Assembly (NCBI GenBank): GCA_021186555.1
Contig: JAJKFL010000237.1
Location: 4,422,558 to 4,486,557, forward strand
Direction: 5' to 3'
Length of the DNA: 64,000 bases
From: Reticulitermes speratus
Taxonomy: Eukaryota; Arthropoda; Insecta; Blattodea; Rhinotermitidae
Of the stretch, positions 33,575-44,049 are shown in pieces. A program made the translations under genes and the position numbers. The number at the start of each line of letters is the position of its first letter. Positions within the stretch are counted from its first letter, which is position 1. Below the pieces are notes generated by a model. That model was not told where the DNA came from, made no database searches, and saw only the letters and a program-made list of their open reading frames with translations.

Positions 33575-34060
33575 CTGATTTAAGGAAGAAACTAGTAAAG
33601 TGCTACATTTGGAGCACAGCTTTGTATGGTGCTGAAACGTGGACACTTCGGAAAGTAGATCAGAAGTATCTGGAAAGTTTTGAAATGTGGTGCTGGAGAA
33701 GAATGGAGAAGATCATTTGGACGGATCGTGTGAGAAATGAAGAAGTATTACATAGAGTCAAGGATGAGTGGAATATCGTACATACAATAAAAAGAAGAAA
33801 GGCTAACTGGATTGGTCACATCTTGCGTAGAAACTGCCTTCTGAAACACGTGATTGAAGGAAAGTTAGAGGGAAGGATAGAAATTACGGGAAGACGAGGG
33901 AGAAGGCGTAAGCAGCTATTGGATGACCTTAAGGAGAAGAGAAGATACTGGAAATTGAAAGAGGAAGCACTAGATCGCACTGTGTGGAGAACTCGCTTTG
34001 GGAGAGACCTGAATATTTCGCATCGTCACCATGTTTGTCATTGCTAACTTCCACAGACGT
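33575..34060 (+). pseudogene. 5'-truncated LINE, reverse-transcriptase C-terminal region
   Basis: The frame reads upstream of the first in-frame TTG as RKKLVKCYIWSTALYGAETW, then TLRKVDQKYLESFEMWCWRR, ITGRRGRRRKQLLDDLKEKR and ALDRTVWRTRFGRDLN. It is the post-polymerase segment of an RTE/CR1-type element, of a different subfamily from the one at 25.2-25.6 kb. The polymerase catalytic region is missing. Apart from the truncation the frame is intact to its TAA. Confidence 0.88.
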
Positions 34061-34269
34061 GTAGGTAAGTTTCTGACGTACATCTGCACTATATTTCACA
34101 TTCATTGCTCTAGGATTCATTAATAATAGTGATCAAACCGAAAATTAAATAAATTGTTCGCACCGCCGCCATATTTTTATGTATATTGTACAGATTTAAC
34201 GTGCACTGCGTTTGTACGTAAGCAGTGCTTCACACAACCGAAATAAAACCATAATATTACTATCAGATG

Positions 34270-34545
34270 TGTAGGTACAAAGATTATGAAAGGTAACGCT
34301 GTTCCGGTTACATGCCAAGCAGGCACGGAGGGGAGCTAGAAGTATAGCTCTACCCATAGTCATCCTCGGCGATAGAAGGGGGTTGGGTGGTCAGCGCCAC
34401 GCCCCGGCCGCTTTGGCCCCGGGAAAGAGACCAGGTGCCTGTTTTACAGGAGACTGAGTGGGTCTCGGGGCCGGTCTGACCGCGTCCGGACCCTGCAGCC
34501 CGTGGCGGGTCACTATACTGACTGAGCTATCTCGGCCTCTTCAGA
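34270..34545 (-). mobile_element. SINE family A
   Basis: Minus-strand copy. The complement starts GGCCGAGATAGCTCAGTCAG (tRNA-like head) and ends with the family body (ACGCCCCGGCCGCTTTGGCC in + orientation). Confidence 0.8.
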
Positions 34546-34935
34546 GATTATGCGTTAGGACGTCATTAGAATTTCTTTCGAAATCTCTTATTATTTAATA
34601 AACCATCTACGTCCATTACACGTTGCACGATACCGGCCATTTTGTTCATATTGTTGAGTGGACAAGAATAGTTAGCTTTACTCAGCACAGATGGCGCACT
34701 GTGTCCCTTTCCCTTATTTTATCGACCATCATGGAAGTTCAGATCATAGACAGTATTTCTAACGAGAGACGAATGATTAAAACATAGTGTGGCATTGCGT
34801 TCTGCCAGATTACACATTCACCGCCTTATAATAGATTAACCGGTGGTACAGTGTCATTAAATAACAGAACATCCCGCCATTAATTAAAGTAACTTACATT
34901 TATTTGCACGTATTTGCCGTAGACAATTTTGGGAG
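34546..34935. other. No gene seen
   Basis: Unassigned sequence between a SINE and the TIR element. Confidence 0.5.
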
Positions 34936-35106
34936 TACAGCAGTCCCTTGGTCATCCGGACTATATGGAGGGAGGGGTGGTGCGGATTACGTGGTAATCC
35001 TGACCACCGAAGGGGGAACCTGCGTGATATAGGTAACGTACAGACAGTCATCGCTCAGAGAGAAAGTATAAGTCCTTAGAGCCTAAATACTGCATTTAAG
35101 AGTACA

Positions 35107-35132
35107 GAATAATAATAATAATAATAATAATA
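35107..35132. repeat. (AAT)n microsatellite
   Basis: Eight AAT triplets just left of the satellite array. Confidence 0.9.
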
Positions 35133-35159
35133 CTTTTCTCGCGTCATTTCACTGTAATA

Positions 35160-38100
35160 GCGAAATAAGAGAGACAGACAGCTACGACACTCGACAGATC
35201 ACGTCCTTACTGCTGAGCAGTTACACAGAGACAGACAGCTACGACACTCTGACAATCACGTCCTTACTGCTGAGCAGTTACACAGTAGACAGACAGCTAC
35301 GCACTCGACAGATCACGTCCTTACTGCTGAGCAGTTACACAGCTAGACAGACAGCTACGTCACTCGACAGATCACGTCCTTACTGCTGAGCAGTTACACA
35401 GTAGACAGACAGCTACGTCACTCGACAGATCACGTCCTTACTGCTGAGCAGTTACACAGTAGACAGACAGCTACGTCACTCGACAGATCACGTCCTTACT
35501 GCTGAGCAGTTACACAGTAGACAGACAGCTACGTCACTCGACAGATCACGTCTTTACTGCTGAGCAGTTACACAGTAGACAGACAGCTACGTCACTCGAC
35601 AGATCACGTCCTTACTGCTGAGCAGTTACACAGCAGACAGACAGCTACGTCACTCGACAGATCACGTCCTTACTGCTGAGCAGTTACACAGTAGACAGAC
35701 AGCTACGTCACTCGACAGATCACGTCCTTACTGCTGAGCAGTTACACAGTAGACAGACAGCTACGACACTCGACACATCACGTCCTTACTGCTGAGCAGT
35801 TACACAGTAGACAGACAGCTACGTCACTCGACACATCACGTCCTTACTGCTGAGCAGTTACACAGTAGACAGACAGCTACGTCACTCGACAGATCACGTC
35901 CTTACTGCTGAGCAGTTACACAGTAGACAGACAGCTACGTCACTCGACAGATCACGTCCTTACTGCTGAGCAGTTACACAGTAGACAGACAGCTACGACA
36001 CTCGACAGATCACGTCCTTACTGCTGAGCAGTTACACAGTAGACAGACAGCTACGTCACTCGACAGATCACGTCCTTACTGCTGAGCAGTTACACAGTAG
36101 ACAGACAGCTACGTCACTCGACAGATCACGTCCTTACTGCTGAGCAGTTACACAGAGACAGACAGCTACGTCACTCGACAGATCACGTCTTTACTGCTGA
36201 GCAGTTACACAGCAGACAGACAGCTACGTCACTCGACAGATCACGTCCTTACTGCTGAGCAGTTACACAGTAGACAGACAGCTACGTCACTCGACAGCAT
36301 CACGTCCTTACTGCTGAGCAGTTACACAGTAGACAGACAGCTACGACACTCGACAATCACGTCCTTACTGCTGAGCAGTTACACAGTAGACAGACAGCTA
36401 CGTCACTCGACAATCACGTCCTTTACTGCTGAGCAGTTACACAGTAGACAGACAGCTACGTCACTCGACAGATCACGTCCTTACTGCTGAGCAGTTACAC
36501 AGTAGACAGACAGCTACGTCACTCGACAGATCACGTCCTTACTGCTGAGCAGTTACACAGTAGACAGACAGCTACGTCACTCGACAGATCACGTCTTTAC
36601 TGCTGAGCAGTTACACAGTCAGACAGACAGCTACGTCACTCGACAGATCACGTCCTTACTGCTGAGCAGTTACACAGCAGACAGACAGCTACGTCACTCG
36701 ACACATCACGTCCTTACTGCTGAGCAGTTACACAGTAGACAGACAGCTACGTCACTCGACAGATCACGTCCTTTACTGCTGAGCAGTTACACAGTAGACA
36801 GACAGCTACGTCACTCGACAGATCACGTCTTTACTGCTGAGCAGTTACACAGTAGACAGACAGCTACGTCACTCGACAGATCACGTCTTTACTGCTGAGC
36901 AGTTACACAGTAGACAGACAGCTACGTCACTCGACAGATCACGTCCTTACTGCTGAGCAGTTACACAGTAGACAGACAGCTACGCACTCGACAGATCACG
37001 TCCTTACTGCTGAGCAGTTACACAGTAGACAGACAGCTACGACACTCGACAGATCACGTCCTTACTGCTGAGCAGTTACACAGTAGACAGACAGCTACGT
37101 CACTCGACAGATCACGTCTTACTGCTGAGCAGTTACACAGTAGACAGACAGCTACGCACTCGACAGATCACGTCTTTACTGCTGAGCAGTTACACAGTAG
37201 ACAGACAGCTACGTACACTCGACAGATCACGTCCTTACTGCTGAGCAGTTACACAGTAGACAGACAGCTACGTCACTCGACAGATCACGTCCTTACTGCT
37301 GAGCAGTTACACAGTAGACAGACAGCTACGTCACTCGACAGATCACGTCTTACTGCTGAGCAGTTACACAGTAGACAGACAGCTACGTCACTCGACAGAT
37401 CACGTCCTTTACTGCTGAGCAGTTACACAGTAGACAGACAGCTACGTCACTCGACAGATCACGTCCTTACTGCTGAGCAGTTACACAGTAGACAGACAGC
37501 TACGTCACTCGACAGATCACGTCCTTACTGCTGAGCAGTTACACAGTAGACAGACAGCTACGTCACTCGACAGATCACGTCCTTACTGCTGAGCAGTTAC
37601 ACAGTAGACAGACAGCTACGTCACTCGACAGATCACGTCTTACTGCTGAGCAGTTACACAGTAGACAGACAGCTACGTCACTCGACAGATCACGTCCTTA
37701 CTGCTGAGCAGTTACACAGTAGACAGACAGCTACGACACTCGACAGATCACGTCCTTACTGCTGAGCAGTTACACAGTAGACAGACAGCTACGTCACTCG
37801 ACAGATCACGTCCTTACTGCTGAGCAGTTACACAGTAGACAGACAGCTACGTCACTCGACAGATCACGTCCTTACTGCTGAGCAGTTACACAGTAGACAG
37901 ACAGCTACGTCACTCGACAGATCACGTCCTTACTGCTGAGCAGTTACACAGTAGACAGACAGCTACGTCACTCGACAGATCACGTCCTTACTGCTGAGCA
38001 GTTACACAGTAGACAGACAGCTACGTCACTCGACAGATCACGTCTTTACTGCTGAGCAGTTACACAGTAGACAGACAGCTACGTCACTCGACAGATCACG

Positions 38101-40258
38101 TCCTTACTGCTGAGCAGTTACACAGTAGACAGACAGCTACGTCACTCGACAGATCACGTCTTTACTGCTGAGCAGTTACACAGTAGACAGACAGCTACGT
38201 CACTCGACAGATCACGTCCTTACTGCTGAGCAGTTACACAGTAGACAGACAGCTACGTCACTCGACAGATCACGTCTTTACTGCTGAGCAGTTACACAGT
38301 AGACAGACAGCTACGTCACTCGACAGATCACGTCCTTACTGCTGAGCAGTTACACAGTAGACAGACAGCTACGTCACTCGACAGATCACGTCCTTACTGC
38401 TGAGCAGTTACACAGTAGACAGACAGCTACGTCACTCGACAGATCACGTCCTTACTGCTGAGCAGTTACACAGTAGACAGACAGCTACGTCACTCGACAG
38501 ATCACGTCCTTACTGCTGAGCAGTTACACAGCAGACAGACAGCTACGTCACTCGACAGATCACGTCTTTACTGCTGAGCAGTTACACAGCAGACAGACAG
38601 CTACGTCACTCGACAGCTCACGTCCTTACTGCTGAGCAGTTACACAGCAGACAGACAGCTACGTCACTCGACAGATCACGTCTTTACTGCTGAGCAGTTA
38701 CACAGTAGACAGACAGCTACGTCACTCGACAGATCACGTCCTTACTGCTGAGCAGTTACACAGTAGACAGACAGCTACGTCACTCGACAGATTACGTCTT
38801 TACTGCTGAGCAGTTACACAGCAGACAGACAGCTACGTCACTCGACAGATCACGTCCTTACTGCTGAGCAGTTACACAGCAGACAGACAGCTACGTCACT
38901 CGACAGATCACGTCTTTACTGCTGAGCAGTTACACAGTAGACAGACAGCTACGTCACTCGACAGATTACGTCTTTACTCTGAGCAGTTACACAGCAGACA
39001 GACAGCTACGTCACTCGACAGATCACGTCCTTACTGCTGAGCAGTTACACAGTAGACAGACAGCTACGTCACTCGACAGATCACGTCTTTACTGCTGAGC
39101 AGTTACACAGTAGACAGACAGCTACGTCACTCGACAGATCACGTCCTTACTGCTGAGCAGTTACACAGTAGACAGACAGCTACGTCACTCGACAGATCAC
39201 GTCCTTACTGCTGAGCAGTTACACAGCAGACAGACAGCTACGTCACTCGACAGATCACGTCTTTACTGCAGAGCAGTTACACAGTAGACAGACAGCTACG
39301 TCACTCGACAGATTACGTCTTTACTGCTGAGCAGTTACACAGCAGACAGACAGCTACGTCACTCGACAGATCACGTCCTTACTGCTGAGCAGTTACACAG
39401 TAGACAGACAGCTACGTCACTCGACAGATCACGTCCTTACTGCTGAGCAGTTACACAGTAGACAGACAGCTACGTCACTCGACAGATCACGTCCTTACTG
39501 CTGAGCAGTTACACAGTAGACAGACAGCTACGTCTCTCGACAGATCACGTCCTTACTGCTGAGCAGTTACACAGTAGACAGACAGCTACGTCACTCGACA
39601 GATTACGTCTTTACTGCTGAGCAGTTACACAGCAGACAGACAGCTACGTCACTCGACAGATCACGTCCTTACTGCTGAGCAGTTACACAGTAGACAGACA
39701 GCTACGTCACTCGACAGATCACGTCCTTACTGCTGAGCAGTTACACAGTAGACAGACAGCTACGTCACTCGACAGATCACGTCCTTACTGCTGAGCAGTT
39801 ACACAGTAGACAGACAGCTACGTCACTCGACAGATCACGTCCTTACTGCTGAGCAGTTACACAGTAGACAGACAGCTACGTCACTCGACAGATCACGTCC
39901 TTACTGCTGAGCAGTTACACAGTAGACAGACAGCTACGTCACTCGACAGATTACGTCTTTACTGCTGAGCAGTTACACAGCAGACAGACAGCTACGTCAC
40001 TCGACAGATCACGTCCTTACTGCTGAGCAGTTACACAGTAGACAGACAGCTACGTCACTCGACAGATCACGTCCTTACTGCTGAGCAGTTACACAGTAGA
40101 CAGACAGCTACGTCACTCGACAGATCACGTCCTTACTGCTGAGCAGTTACACAGTAGACAGACAGCTACGTCACTCGACAGATCACGTCCTTACTGCTGA
40201 GCAGTTACACAGCAGACAGACAGCTACGTCACTCGACAGATCACGTCCTTACTGCTGA
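35160..40258. repeat. 58-bp satellite array, about 88 copies
   Basis: Period 58, units nearly identical. Unit order: AGACAGACAGCTACGTCACT, CGACAGATCACGTCCTTACT, GCTGAGCAGTTACACAGT. Every unit holds ACTGCTGAGCAGT, a five-pair hairpin with a TGA loop, and a TACGTCA word. The main variants are CGTCC/CGTCT and ACAGT/ACAGC, plus ATTACGT near the right end. Indels are concentrated in the first few units. There are no distinct spacers, so it is not a CRISPR. All frames contain stops. Confidence 0.97.
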
Positions 40259-40420
40259 GGAGTTGCTGGCCCTTCCGGCGTCACCCACGCCATCAGTCTC
40301 GGAGTACGGATTGTCTCAGGTTTCCCCCCGGTGATCCGGATAATGACCGGATCACCGGGTGGGTGGGAAGAGAGGGTTATAATTGGCCCTAAAAGTCCGG
40401 ATTACCCAGGAACTGCTGTA

Positions 40421-40870
40421 TTTGTTATCTAACCAACTTCCTCCTACAGAACTGACCTGCGTCAAGGTTTACATGAGGTCAAACAGTTGGTTACTGTGCG
40501 TTGTCTTTGACTGTCGTGTTAGGAGTCTGCATTTGGCCGAAACGTGTTGCTCTTTGGTTCTGTGATTCAATTGGAGTAGAGCTGTCTCTACATTAAACAC
40601 CAATCCGTAAAGACGCAGAGACGACGAGGTTGCAAAACTCCATGTCTTCTGTTCCGTACCGTAAACTATTTTACAACACTTTGCCAACTGCATAGTGTGT
40701 CTAGCTTCAAAAGACAACCTGTAATTCCTAAATGGCAAATCACATAAATTAAAATCAACGAAATAATTTTAGAAGGGAGAAACCCCAAATTGCCTGTTTA
40801 GTGTTTATTATCCAGCAAGCAAGCACGTTTGTCAATTGAATATAGGTGATTGTTATTTTGTGTCATACAT
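40421..40870. other. No gene seen
   Basis: Short overlapping frames only. Confidence 0.45.
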
Positions 40871-40923
40871 TCTCCAACATATCTCGGTGCTAATTGAGAC
40901 TTCATCAGGGACATTACAATTCG
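40871..40923 (-). ncRNA. Decayed hammerhead-like motif
   Basis: Minus strand: TGTCC, CTGATGA, then a weak stem II, CACCGAGATATGTT, GGAGA. GAA is altered and stem I is partial. Related to the copy at 43713. Confidence 0.4.
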
Positions 40924-41166
40924 AAGGGAAGTAATGTACCCAACATGTACAGTCGCTTACACTTACATCAGTGTTGTAACAAATAAAGGTGGTTATGACT
41001 TTCAATATTATTAGGCAATGTTCAGTATTTCAAGGTCATAATATATATATTTATTTATTTATTTATTAAAATATTAAAATACGAAATCGAACAATATTTG
41101 TAGTGCTGTTTATTACTAAGACCAACAATTATTGCACTAAGTCTATTAATACACTTATGTCACTAC

Positions 41167-41210
41167 ACCCTACACGTGTTTCGGTCCCGGGTGGACCATC
41201 ATCAGGGGTT
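41167..41210 (-). ncRNA. Hammerhead-ribozyme-like motif
   Basis: Minus strand: AACCC, CTGATGA, stem II GGTCC/GGACC, GAA, ACACGTGT, A, GGGT. Confidence 0.68.
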
Positions 41211-41901
41211 ACGGTCGTGGAGCTTGCTTCACTGTTGTCACTTCATGTGGTAATGGTTAGTTCAGGCACTTTGTACTTTGTAATCACTCCGGAATGCACT
41301 GTGTTGTTGTTGGTTGTTACATGCTGTGGACGTATGGGCAGTAGAAATGTGGCTGGGAGTTGGCGTTGGTAAGTAGATGGTGTTGTGGTGAGGTGTTGAG
41401 GTCTCAACACCTCACCACAACACCAACGAATCATGTAATGATAAACTCTACTTACCAACGCCAACTCCCAGCCAGACGTATGGGCTGTAGAAATATGGCC
41501 GGGAGTTGGCGTTGGTAAGTAGATGGTGTTTTGGTGAGGTGTTGAGTCTCAACACCTCACCACAACACCAACGAATCATGTAATGATAAACTCTACTTAC
41601 CAACGCCAACTCCCAGCCAGACGTATGGGCTGTAGAAATATGGCCGGAGTTGGCGTTGGTAAGTAGATGGTGTTTTGGTGAGGTGTTGAGTCTCAACACC
41701 TCACCACAACACCAACGAATCATGTAATGATAAATTCTACTTACCAGCGCCAACTCCCAGCCACATTTCTACTGCCCAAACGTCCACAGCATATAACAAC
41801 CAGCAACAACACAGTGCATTCCGGAGTGATTACAAAGTACAAAGTGCCTGAACTAACCGTTACCACATGAAGTGACAAAGTGAAGCAAGCTCCACGACCG
41901 T

Positions 41902-41946
41902 AACCCCTGATGATGGTCCACCCGGGACCGAAACACGTGTAGGGTT
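41902..41946 (+). ncRNA. Hammerhead-ribozyme-like motif
   Basis: Stem I is AACCC (41902-41906) with GGGTT (41942-41946), five pairs. The core is CTGATGA (41907-41913). Stem II is GGTCC/GGACC (41915-41929). GAA is at 41930-41932. Stem III is ACACGTGT (41933-41940) and the cleavage-site base is A41941. This is among the most complete copies. Confidence 0.72.
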
Positions 41947-42309
41947 TAGTGACACAAGTGTATTAATAGACTTAGTGCAATAATTGTTGGTCTTAGTAAT
42001 GAACAACATTATAATGTTGCACGGTGAAAACAAAGTCAGATATTTGTAGTCTTTGTCTTAGGCGTTTTTGGCGGCGTGTTCGCAGTATTGTAGTTCAAAA
42101 TGTATTTTTATATACAAATTCCAATTTTTATGCATTGAAAGGCATTTTGGTGTTCAAATATCTACACTGTTTAAATTAATCTTGCTTTGGAATAGTGCAA
42201 AGGCACATTGTACAGTCCAGCGATTCGCGAAGCGGCATAACGATAGGGGTAAAGCGAACGCACTGTCAAATTGTGTTTAACTTCAGTATTTTAAATATAT
42301 ATATATATA

Positions 42310-42560
42310 TATGCGTAAAGTTCTCCCTAGAACAGGTCATGCAGGCCCAGAGGGGGTAGAGGTATAGCTCTACTCTTTCCTTAACCTCGGCGCTATATGG
42401 GGGGGTGGGTTGTCAACGCCACGCCCCGGCCGCTTTATCCCCTGGAAAGAGACCCGGTACCCATCGTACAGGAGACTGGGTGGACCCCAGGGTCGGTCTG
42501 GACGGGTGCTGAAAATCTCGCCTCCACCGGGATTCGATCCCCGGACCGTCCAGCTCATAT
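42310..42560 (-). mobile_element. SINE family A
   Basis: Minus-strand copy: CATGCAGGCCCAGAGGGGGT, CACGCCCCGGCCGCTTTATC and GATTCGATCCCCGGACCGTC (box B complement). A short (TA)n precedes it at 42294-42312. Confidence 0.85.
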
Positions 42561-42564
42561 ATAT

Positions 42565-42795
42565 ACCGAAGCTGGTGGCCGTGCGGTCTAAGGCGTAGGT
42601 CTCCAGTTGCTTGATTGCTGGGATCGCGGTTTCGAATACCGCTGACGACATGAATGTTCGTGTCTTGTGTTTGTTTTGTGTTGTGTAGGTAGCGGCTTCT
42701 GTGACGAGCTGATCACTTGTACAGAGGAGTCCTACCGCGTCTGAGTGTCTCAATGCGTGTGATCTAGTAACCTTAACAAGACGCCACAGAAGAAT
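42565..42795 (+). mobile_element. tRNA-Leu-like SINE family B
   Basis: Head GGCCGTGCGGTCTAAGGCGT and GGTTTCGAATACC (box B). Body TGTGACGAGCTGATCACTTG and AGAGGAGTCCTACCG. Confidence 0.8.
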
Positions 42796-42859
42796 GTATA
42801 TATGACTTGTTACAGGGCGAATTTTACCGTTGCCTTTATATATGTGTATATATATATGT

Positions 42860-43132
42860 ACATAAGTAGAGGTAAATTTCTCCCCATAACATGCCATGAA
42901 GGCCCAGAGAGGAAGAAGAGGTATGGCTCTACTCTTTCCTTAACCTCGGCTTTAGATGGGGTAGGTGTTCAACTCTTTACCCCCAAGCAAAGATACTCGG
43001 TACCCATTGTACAGGAAGCTGGGTAGGCCCCAGGGCCGGTCTGGACGGGTGCTGAAAATTTCGCCCCAACATGGATTCGATCCCCGGACCGTCTAGCTAG
43101 TAGCGAGTCGCTGTACCGACCGAGCTATCCCG
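42860..43132 (-). mobile_element. SINE family A
   Basis: Minus-strand copy: CATGCCATGAAGGCCCAGAG, CCCAGGGCCGGTCTGGACGG, and the head complement ACCGAGCTATCCCG. A TATG/TATA microsatellite follows. Confidence 0.85.
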
Positions 43133-43330
43133 TATATATGTATATGTATATATGTATGTATGTATGTATGTGTGTGTGTATTTACGTACATACATTTCTA
43201 AACTGGGAGATACAGACTGTATTGAATATCGTAACTTAATGTCACGTTGTATTCACAGTGCGTCTATTTAACCAATTAAAAGTTTTGTTAGACCAACATG
43301 TGCCCTATATTCTTATAACCAAGTCAATCA

Positions 43331-43373
43331 CCCCTACATATGTTTCGGCCTATAACAGGCCATCCTCAGGGGG
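43331..43373 (-). ncRNA. Hammerhead-ribozyme-like motif
   Basis: Minus strand: CCCC, CTGAGGA, stem II GGCCT/AGGCC, GAA, ACATATGT, A, GGGG. Confidence 0.68.
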
Positions 43374-43511
43374 GTCAAAGTTTTTTAACATAGACTTTAC
43401 ATCTGTTGTTCAATTTAAAAAAAGTTAGTACATCCATTTTACTTTTATGTGGATGTACTAACTTGTTTAAAATTGAACAACAGATGTAAAGTCTATGTAA
43501 AAAAAACTTTG

Positions 43512-43556
43512 ACCCCCTGAAGATGGCCTGTTATAGGCCGAAACATATGTAGTGGT
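43512..43556 (+). ncRNA. Hammerhead-ribozyme-like motif
   Basis: ACCCC (43512-43516), CTGAAGA (43517-43523), stem II GGCCT/AGGCC, GAA (43540-43542), ACATATGT (43543-43550), A43551, GTGGT. Stem I has one mismatch at its second pair. Confidence 0.64.
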
Positions 43557-43712
43557 GATTGACTTGGTTATAAGAATATAGTGCATATGTTGGTCTGATA
43601 AAACTTTTAATCGGAACTTAAATTTGATATGACGTGTGACACACACACACACACACACGCACAGTACACGCAAGTATTGATCTTCAATGGCTCACTTCCC
43701 TTGAAATTGTAA

Positions 43713-43755
43713 TCTCCCAGGCGATGGTTCAGTTACAAACGAAACATGTCGGAGA
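43713..43755 (+). ncRNA. Hammerhead-like motif with altered core
   Basis: Stem I TCTCC/GGAGA is perfect, stem III is ACATGT, and the cleavage-site base is C43750, the canonical choice. The core, however, is CAGGCGA and stem II is weak. Confidence 0.45.
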
Positions 43756-43874
43756 ATGTATAATATAAAATAAAATGTATCAACATTTACCTGATAAGTG
43801 AATTTTATTGGTTGTTCATTAACACGGAATTACAAATACAAGGAATATGCAAAACTTGTAAGAACCTAGTTGCA

Positions 43875-43928
43875 TACAATTTGTCTGCTACATGTTTCGG
43901 CCATCTTGGGCCATTAGCAAGGAGCTTC
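43875..43928 (-). ncRNA. Diverged hammerhead-like motif
   Basis: Minus strand: TTGCTAA, TGGCC..GGCC, GAA, ACATGT, A, GCA. The core is not CUGANGA, so only the stem II to stem III half is convincing. Confidence 0.3.
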
Positions 43929-44049
43929 AGGTATTGTATATAGATATAACACTGCATGTATCTGCAAAACAAGCCTGTACACATATAACAAGACAGGCAA
44001 TGTACTTGTAACGTAACATATTTGCGCGTTCGCGTAACCATTTTACAGT

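Larger units (their letters stand above)
34936..40420. mobile_element. TA-flanked DNA transposon expanded by an internal satellite
   Basis: The left terminus CAGCAGTCCCTTGGTCATCC (from 34938, after TA) and the complement of the right terminus CAGCAGTTCCTGGGTAATCC (ending 40418, before TA) match in 17 of 20 bases. The match continues with GGACT on both sides. The end form and TA duplication fit the pogo/Tigger branch of Tc1/mariner. About 220 bases at the left and 160 at the right flank the 58-bp satellite and look like the original MITE interior, including ACCACCG...GGTGATCCGG words. Confidence 0.7.
41111..42003. mobile_element. Large inverted-pair ribozyme element with palindromic core
   Basis: Arms of about 290 bases (41111-41403 and 41700-42003) are inverted copies. 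Each has TTACTAAGACCAACAA at the outer end, one hammerhead-like motif (41167, 41902) and then a long shared segment. Between them are three tandem palindromes of about 150-180 bases built from GGGAGTTGGCGTTGGTAAGT and GGTGAGGTGTTGAG. Just outside the right arm (about 42020) is TTGCACGGTGAAA, the complement of the TCACCGTGCA end word seen in other copies. Confidence 0.8.
43240..43640. mobile_element. Inverted-pair ribozyme element
   Basis: Arms 43270-43435 and 43448-43610 are inverted copies (for example AGACCAACATGTGCCC and its complement, TATTCTTATAACCAAGTCAA and its complement). They meet at a central TTTTACTTTTA. Motifs are at 43331 (minus) and 43512 (plus). AACTTAA on both sides is a weak candidate duplication. 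Confidence 0.75.

Noticed and set aside
35160-40258. CRISPR-like direct repeats
   Set aside because: The 58-bp units are contiguous with no unique spacers, and the context is eukaryotic. It is a satellite.
42370-42897. 175-residue minus-strand open frame as a gene
   Set aside because: It runs through family-A and family-B SINE sequence.
43875-43928. Counting this as an intact hammerhead
   Set aside because: The core is TTGCTAA instead of CUGANGA. Only the stem II to stem III half is recognisable.
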